Source of the DNA: Muricea muricata
Lineage: Eukaryota; Cnidaria; Anthozoa; Malacalcyonacea; Plexauridae
Direction of reading: 5' to 3'
Assembly: GCA_963855995.1 (NCBI GenBank)
Contig: OY979717.1
Coordinates: 40,240,457-40,304,456 of the forward strand
Length of the DNA stretch: 64,000 bases
Shown here: positions 1 to 11,836 of the stretch, one piece after another
How positions within the stretch are numbered: the first letter of the stretch is position 1
Layout of the letters: each line of letters starts with the position of its first letter
Translations under genes and position numbers: made by a program
Notes under the pieces: generated by a model
The model's input: only the letters and a program-made list of their open reading frames with translations
The model's database searches: none
What the model was told of the DNA's origin: nothing

Positions 1-1093
1 GCCACGCATTGGGTTGAAGAAACTTGGGCGAGGTTGTGCTCTGCCACCCCGGAACCGCCCTTGAAATCGCCGAGGGGCAGTCCCACGAAAAAACGGAGCA
101 CCAGCTTTCTTGGCCTGGGCAACCGTGTTTGCAGTCTCTGTGTGAAGCTTGAGACGAGATTCGAAACCCTCACCAAATAATTCTCTGCCAGCGCCAGGAA
201 AATCCTCTTTACCAAGCGACACCAAATAAGGATTAAGTTTTGCTAATACTTGTTCACGTCGTTTAGCTGAAAGTTGTGCAGAAGTATCTCCAACCAGAAG
301 TATAGCTTTCTTCACGCAATTCATTATTGCTGAAACAGTGGCACTTTCCAGGGTAATCTTGTCTTCAGATAGAGATTCATGCATGATCGCAATGTTCTCA
401 TATAAAATGTACACAGGGGACCCAGGGTATCAAGTACCTTATCCTGGATATCTCTCAAGGGGGTATCACTTGCTTTTGCCCCGGTTATCATTGGTGGTAG
501 ATAATTGTCCAGACTGGGTGTCCATGCTGCATCTGAGACAGGTCTAGGAAATTCTCTAATAATTGCTCTACGATCAAAACGAGGCAACGGTTTGAACATT
601 ATGCCCAGTAAGGCATCAAGTTCTTCACTTGCTTCCCAGCGGGAGCTAGTGGCGGGCATATCCTCAAGTTCGACTTGATCCGCATCCAAAGACGCGTCAT
701 TTATATGTTTGTGTTCCCGTCCTGTGACCTCAGGCGAAGGCGTTTTGGATGGACCTTCACTCGTGCTCAGATCCACAGTTCTGTGATCTTTTGTTTATTG
801 GTCTGACACACCGTTTGGTCCTCAGACACTCCAGTGGGATTCTGACTGGTCGATTGGCCCACTGGCGCTGCGACCCTTGTATCATTTGTTGTCTGGCCGA
901 CAACGTGTGTTTGTAAATTAGGCTGAATAGCCGATAAAACCGCTTGAGAAATGGCAGTTAACATCGATTGGTCGGTAACCAGAGACTGCACCAACGCTCT
1001 CGCAGAGGGTTGATCATTAGTACTTACGTTGTCCGGAGGATCGACTTGGATTAAAATATCTTCACCTTGAGCATTTTCTTTTTCGGCCATCAT
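1..1093 (-). pseudogene. ORF1 (gag-like) of a DIRS-type tyrosine-recombinase retrotransposon, broken, open at left edge
   Basis: Reading on the minus strand, a Met-rich start near 1093 (MMAEKENAQGED) leads into an acidic, Ser/Thr-rich stretch. A conserved-looking helical domain follows (YLPPMITGAKA...DIQDKVLDTLGPL, then LSAKRREQVLAKLNPYL and GRELFGEGFESRLK). The last part is Arg/Gly-rich (APRRFQGRFRGG). This order matches ORF1 proteins of DIRS-like elements in cnidarians as I know them; the reverse transcriptase and recombinase would lie beyond base 1. The frame changes twice. One change is near 770-780. The other is near 400, where an apparent extra TA in a TATAT run throws the frame into an early stop while the correct frame stays open to the window edge. 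It is therefore a decayed copy. The family assignment rests on pattern recall, not a search. Confidence 0.6.
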
Positions 1094-3270
1094 GTGCGAG
1101 GAGTGAATGAAAAAGACGAGAGCCCACAGACGTTCCAGCGGTTTATAGATGTTTAATACAGATCTACGTTGTGTTATTTGTTTATCTCAGCTTAAAACTC
1201 ACAGTAATTTTGGAGTGAATAAAGAGATATTGCATTGTTAAATTGAGATGAGTATTTTGAAGTATAATAACTTATTATATTGCCAGTGGTTTGTTTTTTA
1301 CAACAAATAATACATCAGGCATAATCACAAAAAGATACACATTCTCATGTCTAACAAGTATCGTTTATTGGAAGAATGTAGAAATACTTCTTTGATCGAA
1401 CAAGTCAAAATGTTTTTGTCTTGCACCTGATAAACCAAGTAAATTCATTATCAAAGATTGTTTCACATGAGCAAGTCTTCACGGTATAGCAAAAGCCTTT
1501 CCAAATCAATGTACTTTTTAGCTATAACTGTTAATTTTTCAAACTCACTACAATTGCACATTGAAACTACATTGGGCATTTGCTTGGTTGACAAATTATG
1601 ATGACAATAATGAATTTAAAAATCTATCTCAGCACTGCTAAATGTCCAAAGTATATAAAATGTTAATGTATTATGTATATTTCTTACCAGCATATCTTTA
1701 TGGTTGGGACTCAACAGCAGCAGAAAAATGGGGTGGTGCTGGTAACATTGTGCTCTTCCAATTAAATACAAATTCTTAAATTAATACCCTTTTTTTCAAT
1801 TTTATCTCCATACAAAAAACTGGTAATCATTGAGCAGTATAATTACATAAAACATAAAGACAAATATTGAAACAAATATCATTACAAGGACATGGGTGGA
1901 CATGGCAAGTAGAAAATGTTTGCATGACTAGTTGGCATAACATGGCCATGAGGTATGAACTACATGTAAATTAATTAAGTCAAATTTAACCAGATATATT
2001 CAAGGCTCGTATATAAAATAACCACAATTGGCCCAACAAATAGACCATGAACAGCCACAATATCTTTATTCCACTTATGTATATTGATTAAATATGTATT
2101 TTCCTTAATTTTCTTCATGAATTTTAATGATGTTCACAAATGTAAGTAAAACAACCCTCATATATCTTCTTCAGAACTTGATGGTATTATTTAAAAGAAT
2201 TTATTACTTACGCCAAAATTATATACGCTAAAATTGTCATAAAATCAATAACAAACAGTAAAGACCTACCTTCAAATGACAGTGCTTGAACGGATTACTC
2301 CAACTCCTCCATAAATAGAGACTCTTCAGATATGGCATATCTGAAGAGCGAAATAAGCATATTCTGCCAGGCGTCTCACTCATTCATCGTGTCCTCCCCA
2401 TAATTCCTCGCACAGTTATATCTTGCATAACTACTTAATATGTGCGCTTTTACTTTGCATAAGACAAGCCTGGGTACGAGGCTGCTCAGTTAGGACAATT
2501 ATTATCTCTACATGGGAAATTGATTTCTTAATATAATTGGTATGAAAAAATTTTCTTATGCAATTCATTTTGAGTCCTACTGGTGCCTGCATTTAATTTT
2601 TTGTATATAAATAACAATTAGGTATCCCAGGGTAAAAAAAATCGACGTTTAGTATGTTTTTAGTAGACTGTAGCTATTGCAAACTACCTAGCGTCAGCAC
2701 AAAGCAGTGAATTTAGGTTGGTTAGCTATGCAACCTGAGTTTGTTGTATAACTTATATTACTGGCCAAGCATTACAAGCTACAGTATCTTGGTATAGTTA
2801 CTGCAACAATGAAACTACAGTAGTCTCATGTAAAGCTGTAAAAATTATATACTGCCAGGCATCATCATATGGTTTGCCATGACAGTGTAACTAGTCTTGT
2901 GTATAAAGAAATGAACTGGCAAACATCAGAAGCTTGCTTATGATGCCTGGCAGTTTGATCTACTGGTAGCTTTAATATGTGTATTATATGTATATACAGT
3001 TGCATTGTCACAGCAAACTGAGCTAGCCTCTGGTGCTTACCCGTTTGTTATAGTTTTCTTCATGTGAGACCACTGTAGTCGCATTGTCCCAGAAAACCAA
3101 GCTAGCTTTTTTTTGTTTGGTTGTTTATTTCTTAGCCAAGCTAATTTGTGGTGCCATTACAGGGTAGCTCGGTTACCTGTGACAGTACAATTATATGGTC
3201 TCATGTATTGAAGCTATAACAAACTGCCAAGCTTCACAAGCTAGCTTGGTTTGCCAGAACATTGCAGATT
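1094..3270. other. non-coding, AT-rich
   Basis: I see no supported gene here. A 27-bp near-perfect palindrome lies at 2322-2348. From about 2640 to 3260 the sequence holds degenerate repeats with recurring pieces (TCTCATGTAAAGCTG, AACTGCCA, GATGCCTGGCAG) that reappear at 6460-6720, so the 3271-6451 element seems to sit inside an older degenerate repeat. Confidence 0.4.
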
Positions 3271-3726
3271 GATGTCCAGTACAGGCAATCTGAGTCCGAT
3301 GGACAAATCTATCAGACAAGTTTTACGATGGATCCGATGGAGTTCTTTTTTTAAAATACACAGTCACGTGACAAACATACTTATACCGGGTGGCGCAAAA
3401 AAAAGTTAACCTATTTGATTAAGCATAATGCCGAAACTAAAGAGTTTATCACACGGAAAACATGTTTTTCGCTTTCACTAATGTGTAACTTAAAATTTGA
3501 TATGCCGTATATGCTTTTTCATGCAATATTTGCCGAGATATCGAAGTTTCAATTTCAATATCCATTTTGCAAAAATGCACAAATTTGCTAAAAATGGCCT
3601 TAAAGTGCCTTAATTAATGCTTTTATTTCATCGTACGCACAGTGTTTAAATGAAGTTCAAATCGAAACATTAGACAGATGGATATGCTCTTTTATTTTTG
3701 TTTTACGAGCTTTTGGAAAGCAATTA

Positions 3727-3925
3727 TTAAAATTTAGAAAAACAACGCTGTTGTGGTTCTGGGTTTGAGGCTGGGTGCCCATCGCCATGCGCTGCATATT
3801 TTCTGACATTCCTTGTGTTTATTTCCGAATTTAAGCTGAAAATTGCTTCGTCTGATACTATTAGCTGATCTAGGAAACCAGGGTTTTGCTCGACGGTATT
3901 TACAAATTGATTACAGAATTTGGAA
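3727..3925 (-). pseudogene. mariner-like transposase fragment, catalytic-core part
   Basis: The minus-strand reading contains FCNQFVNTVEQNPGFL, then VSDEAIFSLNSEINTRNVRK. This corresponds to the FSDEATFHLSG.VNR.N.R region around the second catalytic Asp of insect- and nematode-type mariner/IS630 transposases. It is preceded by unrelated sequence in this frame and stops at 3727, so only about 65 codons are recognisable. Its partner fragment at 3926-4097 reads the other way. Confidence 0.6.
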
Positions 3926-4097
3926 TGTGCCGCAGGATGAGCAATCCAACAATTTGAGACAGCTTCGTGAAGCAATTGTTACCAAATGCCGCAACATCGT
4001 CATCGACCAGCAAACAATCCAACGTTCTTTTGACTGTATGGTCACACGAGTAACACATTGCATCAATGCAAGAGGACATGCTTTTGAAGATGAATAG
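3926..4097 (+). pseudogene. mariner-like transposase fragment, C-terminal part
   Basis: The plus-strand reading gives NLRQLREAIVTKC, then CMVTRVTHCINARGHAFEDE and a stop. This resembles the C-terminal helical end of mariner-like transposases (LR.RI..A...I....L.......R...CI...GGHFEHL). It lies directly against the catalytic-core fragment, which is on the opposite strand. The interior of the element has therefore suffered an inversion with loss of the N-terminus. Confidence 0.55.
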
Positions 4098-4564
4098 ACG
4101 TTCAACTTTAGAAAACGAACGCGTAGTACTCTGTTGTTGCCTACATTATTACATATAAACATTTTTTTTCATATTTAAATTAATAGACCATATTTAGCTA
4201 ATTTGTGCACTTTTCAAAAATGCATATTGAAATTGAAACTTCGATATCTTGGCGAATACTGCATAAAAAAACATACCCAGCATATCAAATTTTAAGTTAA
4301 ACATTAATGAAAGCGATGAGCATGGTTTCAGTGTGATAGACTTTATAGTTTCAACGTTAGGCCTACTGAAACAGGTTAACTTTTTTTTGTGCCACCCGGT
4401 ACATTATGCAATTAATGCAAATATTATAACTATGTAATCTACACAATATTCGGTAAGCTTAGTAACATATATGTAAACATGCTAAACGCTTACTTTGCTG
4501 AAAGTATCTAAGTATGTATTAGGCATAGAAAATAGAAACTTTAGGTCCCTTAGATGGTCCGATA

Positions 4565-6065
4565 GATCCATCAAACAAAAAATGACGTCATCACAAGCTA
4601 AGTTTAATTCAATTAGGGATGTCCGCATGTTGCCTGCCTGGTGATTACTCTAACCTCATGAAAGTCAGATTGTCCCATGGATCCAATGGATCCATCGGAC
4701 AAGCGTGTTTTCCGTCGGACAAAAATTATCCGATGGAGAAAAAATGACGTCATCACAAGCTAGGTTTAATTCAATTAGGGATGTTCGCATGTTGCCTGCC
4801 TGGTGATTGCCCAGACCTCGTGAAAGTCAGATTGTCCGATGGATCCATCGGACAAGCGTGTTTTCCGTCGAATAAAAATTATCCGATGGAGAATAAATGA
4901 CGTCATCACAAGGTAGGTTTAATTATTCAATTAGGGATGTCTGCATGCAGCCTGCCTGGTGATTACTCTAACCTCATGAAAGTCAGATTGTCCAACAGAT
5001 CCGATGGATCCATCGGACAAGCGTGTTTTTCGTCGGACAAAAATTATCTGATGGAGAAAAAATGACGTCATCACAAGCTAAGTTTAATTCAATTAGGGAT
5101 GTCCGCATGTTGCCTGCCTGGTGATTGCCCTGACCTTGTGAAAGTCAGATTGTCTGATGGATCCATCGGACAAGCGTGTTTTCCGTCGGACAAAAATTAT
5201 CCAATGGAGAAAAATGACGTTATAACAAGCTAGGTTTAATTCAATTAGAGATATCCGCATGCGGCCTGCCTGGTGATTGCCCAGACCTTGTGAAAGTCAG
5301 ATTGTCTGATGGATCCATCGGACAAGCGTGTTTTCCGTCGGACAAAAATTATCCAATGGAGAAAAAATGACGTTATAACAAGCTAGGTTTAATTCAATTA
5401 GAGATATCCGCATGCGGCCTGCCTGGTGATTGCCCAGACCTCGTGAAAGTCAGATTGTCTGATGGATTCATCAGACAAGCGTGTTTTCCGTCGGACAAAA
5501 AAATAACCGATGGAGAAAAAATGACGTCATCACAAGCTAGGTTTAATTCAATTAGGGATGTCCGCATGTTGCTTGCCTGGTGATTGCCCTGACCTCGTGA
5601 AAGTCAGATTGTCTGCTGGATCCATTGGACAAATGTGTTTTCCGTCGGACAAAAAATTATCCGATGGAGAAAAAATGACGTTATAGCAAGCTAGGTTTAA
5701 TTCAATTAGAGATATCCGCATGCAGCCTGCCTGGTGATTGCCCAGACCTCGTGAAAGTCAGATTGTCTGATGGATTCGATGGATCTAACGGACAAGCGTG
5801 TTTTCCGTCGGACAAAAATTATCCGATGGAGAAAAAATGACGTCATCACAAGCTAGGTTTAATTCAATTAGGGATGTCCGCATGTTGCCTGCCTCGTGAT
5901 TGCCCAGACCTCGTGAAAGTCCATCCATGATGGATCCATCGGACAAGCGTGTTTTCCGTCGGACAAAAAATTATCCGATGAAGGAAAAATGACGTCATCA
6001 CAAGCTAAAAGCAGATATTAGTTAAACTCAGATTGTCCGATGGATCCATCGGACAAGCGAGTTTG
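4565..6065. repeat. tandem satellite, about 155-bp unit, about 10 copies
   Basis: The anchor AAATGACGTCATCACAAGCT recurs near 4580, 4742, 4897, 5062, 5212, 5367, 5521, 5678, 5836 and 5989, a period of roughly 150-165 bp. Each unit holds the perfect 20-bp palindrome GTCCGATGGATCCATCGGAC or a near version, GTGTTTTCCGTCGGAC, the palindrome TGACGTCA (TGACGTTA in some units) and a CCTGCCTGGTGATT block. Units with GACGTTATAACAAGCT (5212, 5367) or GACGTTATAGCAAGCT (5678) form a sub-type interspersed with the GACGTCATCACAAGCT type. Confidence 0.9.
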
Positions 6066-6451
6066 CTATAGGACAAATAATTTTCCGATGGACATTTAAA
6101 ACTTCATATTATAAATATGAATTAAGACAATTGTTACGTGTATGCGCAGCTAGAAAGTGAACCCGTATCTAAGCATATTTTATACAATTATATGTGCCGA
6201 TAAACCCGTATTCTATATAAGTAACTTAATTGAATGTGTGTTTATTATATCTGTTTGACTCGTTGTTTGACTCCATCAGATCCATCGGACAATCTGAGTT
6301 TAACTGATATCTGCTTCCCATGAGTCATGACGTCACTTATTTTCCATTGGAAAAATGCTTCTCCAACCGAATATACGTTTGTCCGATGAATCCATCTGAA
6401 CCATCGGAAAGTAGATTTGTCCATCGAAGTCAGATTGCCAGTATTGGACAT

Positions 6452-7871
6452 ATATGACATTGCAACTGGTCTGGTGTAAACATGTAAGCTGGCATATGTA
6501 CATCACCAGTGAGCTTAGTTTTCTGTTTTCTGTAACAGGGCAAATGTGGTCTTGTGGTTTACTGTGTACAACAGTGCAGCTATATTAAAGCTAATTTATT
6601 TAGGTATTAAACTGCCACATATAATTTCAAGCTATGAACTGTATTCTCATGTAAAGCTGCATACAATAATTGCCTGAGTATCATGAGCTAACCTTTTCAT
6701 GGATCACCCAAAAAAATACAAAAGAGTACCAGACTCTCTCAAGAGTTGCAGAAAGATAAACAAATGGTAATAAATATGTTATTTAACAATTAGATTACGA
6801 GCTTGAGATTTTTATGAGGTGATAGTTGATGAGGGCAACAACTCTCACATTTTTATGAGGTGATAGTTGAGAGTGAGTAATGTAATTGTTTTTGTAGAAT
6901 CAAAGATTAAACATAAAACATTCAACAAAAAAAAAGATTTTTTAATAATTTTTAAAAAGGAAATCTTTAGAAAGATGATAGTTTTGCTACTTCTATCTAA
7001 TGATGAATAGATAGCGAGTAGAGTAGCCAATCAAATTATAGCATTTGTAATAGTGTGCTAGTATGATTCTACTAATATATATTATATTGTGTGTAGGATC
7101 TAGCCCAAAAGATGTAGGGTGCAATCGCCTGTGTGCGGGCATGAACTAGACGTGAGAAGACATATTTTGTTTGGTATACGAAGGACAAAAGTCAGGTACT
7201 GCATGTTTTTGTCCTATTTTATGTATTTGTAGTGTAATTTAACGTAAAAAAATTGTAGATTATTATCTATTTGTATTGTTTCTGTAGAAACCACCATTAC
7301 ATAGTTAATAAAAAGGCATATACGAGCTGCGTTATTTGGTAAATATTGTGGCGATTGATTCAATATATGGTGCATTTCACTTAGTCCTGTCGAGAATCCT
7401 ACATTGTGTTTTAATCATTTGCAGTGTTCACTGAGAAATTAACAGATGTGTCATAAAACTGTTTTTAGCAAAGTATTCACCCAGTTCAATGGAGCAGATT
7501 AAATACTGTGGCAAGGTATAGTATTATCTGAGTTTTCTCATTCTATCTATTACTAATAGACAACACCAATTATGAAATTTCATACTGTTATTTAACAGCT
7601 AAGACCAGAATGCTTTGCAGAGATTACTGTATATTGCAATTAAGTCTGAATTTTAGCAAAGTACTCTGGACTTAGCAGTGGTTTAATAGTGTTGAATTAT
7701 AATTGAACATCATAATGGGTATGGTCTATTATTGCTTATTGTACTTTGTTAGCTACAGTAGTTGCCAATTCTTTGTAAATTGAAATTTGTGTGTGTTATT
7801 CTTAGGTTTCACTACAGAATTATGATAAGAATCTAAGTGGGTGTTAGCTTGAATGTATTTACGCTAATGAA
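6452..7871. other. non-coding; short duplicated segment
   Basis: No convincing gene. A possible short coding exon (6699-6766, MDHPKKYKRVPDSLKSC then a GT donor) is too short to support. TTTTATGAGGTGATAGTTGA occurs twice, near 6809 and 6850. The rest is AT-rich. Confidence 0.3.
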
Positions 7872-9684
7872 CAGGGCCGTACACAGAGGGGGGGGGCAGC
7901 AGGGGCAGTTGCCCCCCCCAGAGAAAATTAAACTTGCAATTTTTATGTTACTATAAATAATTAAAACTATTCTTGGCTAGTTCAAACATTTGAAATTCAA
8001 TAGCTTATTAGGTATGCGATGTATAATGTGGTGTAAATAATTGAATAAAACATATTATTTTAGAGCCATTTAGATTTTAATTGTACTCTTTCACTATAAA
8101 TTGTTTTTCCATAATACGAGGTAACTGGGTACCAGACTACCAACCGGCATCAAATCATATCGGCCGGCCGCCATATTGGACTGATTCACGCTCGTATGCT
8201 CTTCAATTATTTTAAATGGAGCCAAATGCTAAAAAGCAAAAACTTCGTCAAACAACTCTGTTATTTAAACCAGCCAGTGCTGCCTCAACCAGGTAAGAAT
8301 ATAATTTATATGCTTTAATATTTTTGTTCTATGACTTTGGAAGTTTTATTTGCTAAATAGTAAATATATCATACTGAAGTGAGCCAGTATCATAAATATT
8401 CATGAGACCCTCCGCTGGGCATTAATATAATGGAGTATTTACTTGGTTTCTGAAAATTGTTTACGAATTAACATTTTATGTGTTATATTGTAAATACAGG
8501 TAAATGGTTAGACAGCTAACTAGCTAAGCCTAAAGCCGATGAAGGGGACAGAACGATTTACAAGTGAATTTAAAATTCATGCATGCATATACACTATACT
8601 CATTTAATATATAATGTATGTTCAATATACATATTCATATCTATACTTGTTTGACAGTAATTGACACACTGATTTTAGTCTTTTGTAAACACCACAATCC
8701 CATATCAAAAATTAAAAATACGTTAATATACTAGTCTGTTGGTTCAAGATCTAGACTAGTAGTATAATTTATCAATATAATCATGCTATGTAAATTTTAA
8801 ATTATTTACAAATTCAAACCTTAGAAATGTATTGTCTTAAAAAACTATTTACAGGCCAGCTTAAAATTAGCATAGGATGACCAGTTGGTCCAGTTCCCAT
8901 GGCTAGCTTTGCAACTGCATATTTCTGAAAGACCTTTTGACTGTCAGCCCTGACCTTTAATCATATATGTATACTGTAGTTAAACTTAATAGGTTAACAT
9001 GCCTTCTCTCCTCTCTCGATTCTCTAGCCTCACACTCTGGACTTTGAATATTGGCCATTCCATTTGGATTAATTCCCTGAATATTGACCCAAGCCAATAA
9101 GCCATAGAGTATAAAGAAAGACTATGTTATTAAGCTAACAAGTATCAACTGCTGATGTGAGCAAAGGAAGCAAGCTGTCAGCTGTGTATGTCTTAATAAT
9201 CTGTATCAGCTGACATCACATTAGCATATTATAATAGCACAATTACTATAATAAAATATGGAAAAAAGACATTGATTAGTGTGGCAAAATAGATAATAAA
9301 CAGGTAAGATATCAAGAAGTTTGGAAACAAAATTACAAAATCACATGTGTAGTCGGCCAGCCACGATATCAAAAAGTGCTTCTAAAATAGCTTGATGGCA
9401 ACTTCGTGTTAGAAGCCGGTAACAAGTGGAAAGATATAAGTTATAGTCTATTTAGCAAGGTTTAGGTTGTTACCAAGGCTGATTCGGGATTTTTATGGGG
9501 GAAATCGAGAGATTGTGACTATCTACTATTAAATTGTATTACAGTAAAAAATATGAAATTTCGTGCACAAAAACCTGCATATAAGACTCTTAAACAGTTT
9601 TTTTATCCTTCAAATAGTTTTCGTGTTCTTTGTGTTTTAAAGGGGAAAATTGACCCGAAATCACGCAATAAAAACTGGGAACTA

Positions 9685-9925
9685 CAATCATGGAAATAAT
9701 ATATGTAGACTTTGTATAAAAAGCATGTACTTTTAGCATTCTTGTAGAGCATTTCTTAAATATGTTAGTATTCACTAACAAAATAGTCCCCCCTCCCCCC
9801 AAACACAATGTTGATCATAGCACAAACCTTTGGCAGTGAAACCAAGCACACATCAACATTGTATAGGGAAGAGGGGGGAAATTTGGGAAATTATTGTTTT
9901 GTCTACTAATTAATTTCCATGATTG
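9685..9925 (+). repeat. 241-bp terminal direct repeat, left copy
   Basis: This copy is nearly identical to 14017-14257, differing by a few substitutions and in the C-rich and G-rich runs. It starts CAATCATGGAAAT and ends ATTTCCATGATTG, so it is also a small inverted-repeat (MITE-like) unit. It is flanked by TA outside and TC inside. Internal marks are GTAGACTTTGTATAAAAAGC and CACACATCAACATTGTATAG. Confidence 0.9.
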
Positions 9926-10594
9926 TCCATAAAAAGCATGGACTTGGTGAAATCTTAATACCCAGCAAAGGTTGTCAATTATAATTTCCTGCTTGATTTT
10001 TTACCATAGTTACTCTGTTTGCACCCTCGTATAAGAACACAAGCACATATTCTTTCCGGGGGGGATGGAATTCTCTAAACAGGGGGTGTCTGAAACTAAT
10101 GATTTTGACTGCTTTTCTAAAGTTGTGCCTTATAGTTTGGCCATGGTTTGGTTTTCCAAACAATACATGCACATCTAAGCATTAAAGATATATTTATATG
10201 CAATGACATATCATTGCGACTAATTTCAAGCCAAAATAGCTTTAGATTAAGTTGATTTGAGCTGGTTGTGTAAATAAATATCAGTAAAAAAATTGAACTT
10301 ATAATTGTATTGCCATGATTAACCCGCTAATTGTTGAAGTACAGTAATTAACAAGTTTCACTTTCACGTTGTGTCCGTGGTTCTTGTTGTTATGTCTTTT
10401 ATAAGGATTTCAAAGCTTCCTAGATACCCAGTATGAGAAATGAGACAATAATAAAGCATGTCAGTTTGATTGCTGATGTATGCCTAATTGCCCTTGTTTA
10501 GCTTGAAATTTACTTCTTTTTTCGTTTTTGACAAATCTTTGTTAATGATTGTCACATTGAATTCTTCCAGAATGTTTTTAATCCTTTCTTTAAG

Positions 10595-11680
10595 ATGAGG
10601 AATACAATTTCCCATGAGCATTCTGCACAAATCAGAGCTGCATACCAGCTTTCAAACGTTCGAGGTAAGAAGCTTTTGAAAATGTTTCCACAGTATCCCA
10701 AAGCAGCAATATATAAGCATGCTAAGAAGCCATTGAATGGCAAGCCTGTCTTTGATAAAAGGAAGATGAACAAAGGCAGACCAAACAAACTATCTGTCCA
10801 GGATGAGAGGAGTATACTTCGTACTATTCTAAAACTCCGAGAAGAATTAGGAAATTTTACCTCAAGACGCGTTCAGGTGGAAAGTGGGGTCACACATGTT
10901 AGTAATAGAACTATCAGAAATATGTTAAATAAAGGGGGTTACCATTATTTAAGATCAAGAAAAAAAGGTCTACTGCATGCATCTGACCTCAAAGCTAGAA
11001 AAAAGTTTTGCCAAAAAATCCGACGTAAAAATTTATCTCAAGATTTCTGGAATAAAGGCATCTCGTTGTATTTGGACGGTAAAGGTTTTGAATACAAAAG
11101 TAATCCACATGATCAAGCTCGGGCACCTTGGGCTCGGCAATGGAGAAAACGCGGAGAGGGATTGAAGTCTAGGTGCACGGCAAAGGGCAAAAAAGAAGGC
11201 TCTACTACTGTAAATTTTATGGTAGCAATCGCGTATGGGAAGGGCGTTGTTCTCTGTGAACAGTGGGAGGGGACGATCACGGGTGAGAAATTTGCTTCAA
11301 TTGTGAATCGTTGTTTCAGGAAAGCTTTTCGAAACTCGGCAAATCCAAAGGGCAAAATTTTCTTAATGGACGGATGCCCACGCCAAAATTCAAGAGCAGC
11401 AATGCATGCCATAGATAAAGTGGGTGCAAAGGTTTTCAGAATACCTGCACGAAGTCCAGATCTGAACCCAATAGAAAACTTTTTCCACACTGTCACTATG
11501 AAGTTGAACAGTGATGCCATTGATAAGCAAATAACGAGAGAGAGTATTGACGAGTTTTCCCTGCGAGCTAAGAAAACTATAGAGAGTTTTAATTCCGACG
11601 AGATAGACAAAATAATTGGCAGTATGGATAAACGCATAAGCGCTGTTATTAAAGGACGTGGCCAAAGAACTAAATATTAG
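10595..11680 (+). CDS. Tc1/mariner-superfamily DD34E transposase, intact
   Basis: This is an uninterrupted 361-residue frame, the normal length for a Tc1-type transposase. The N-terminal third is helix-turn-helix DNA binding, with a GRPNKLS linker (residues 61-67) like the GRPR hook of Tc1 proteins and a second helical region (SNRTIRNMLNKGGYHY). The DDE core shows D161 in LYLDGKGF, D259 in IFLMDGCPRQNS and E294 in RSPDLNPIENFF. There are 34 residues between the second Asp and the Glu. The protein would bind the TIRs and integrate at TA. It converges with the Rep gene across a 518-bp gap holding the hairpin. The start ATG is the first in frame; a TTTCTTTAAG acceptor-like string directly precedes it, so an upstream exon cannot be excluded. 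The intact frame among decayed neighbours suggests a young copy. Confidence 0.9.
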   Translation: MRNTISHEHSAQIRAAYQLSNVRGKKLLKMFPQYPKAAIYKHAKKPLNGKPVFDKRKMNKGRPNKLSVQDERSILRTILKLREELGNFTSRRVQVESGVTHVSNRTIRNMLNKGGYHYLRSRKKGLLHASDLKARKKFCQKIRRKNLSQDFWNKGISLYLDGKGFEYKSNPHDQARAPWARQWRKRGEGLKSRCTAKGKKEGSTTVNFMVAIAYGKGVVLCEQWEGTITGEKFASIVNRCFRKAFRNSANPKGKIFLMDGCPRQNSRAAMHAIDKVGAKVFRIPARSPDLNPIENFFHTVTMKLNSDAIDKQITRESIDEFSLRAKKTIESFNSDEIDKIIGSMDKRISAVIKGRGQRTKY

Positions 11681-11836
11681 TTAATAGGAAAACTTCCTTT
11701 CCATCTGTGATTTAAATGTTAATATTCAGTACAGGAATGATGTAACAATCGTTTTAACAGTCAAGGTCGTACTGATTATAGTGTATCCCACGATCTAATA
11801 TCAACTTAGTTTATATTTATATCATAATTAAAAATT

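Larger units (their letters stand above)
3386..4399. mobile_element. mariner/IS630-like element remnant with about 215-bp terminal inverted repeats
   Basis: The element starts CCGGGTGGCGCAAAAAAAAG and ends with the complement (CTTTTTTTTGTGCCACCCGG). TA flanks it at 3384-3385 and 4400-4401, the target duplication of the Tc1/mariner superfamily. Inverted similarity continues inward for roughly 215 bp on each side (3386-3600 and 4190-4399), including a shared CGAAGTTTCAATTTCAATAT block. The interior keeps only two pieces of transposase, in opposite orientations. Confidence 0.8.
3271..6451. mobile_element. TIR-bounded element made of GTCCGATGG-type sequence, with nested insertion
   Basis: The left end (from 3271: GATGTCCAGTACAGG, CAATCTGAG, TCCGATGGACAAATCT) is the inverted complement of the right end (AGATTTGTCCATCGAAGTCAGATTG, CCAGTATTGGACAT, ending about 6451) with few mismatches. 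Between the ends lie a mariner remnant and a 155-bp tandem array whose units share the GTCCGATGG core with the TIRs. There is no coding sequence of its own, so it looks non-autonomous. I could not fix a target-site duplication, so the exact ends are uncertain. Confidence 0.5.

Noticed and set aside
4565-6065. Possible CRISPR-like array
   Set aside because: The repeats are contiguous 155-bp units without unique spacers, in a eukaryotic setting.
11113-11665. Long minus-strand frames (174 and 91 codons) under the transposase
   Set aside because: Shadows of the DD34E gene; no motifs and opposite strand.
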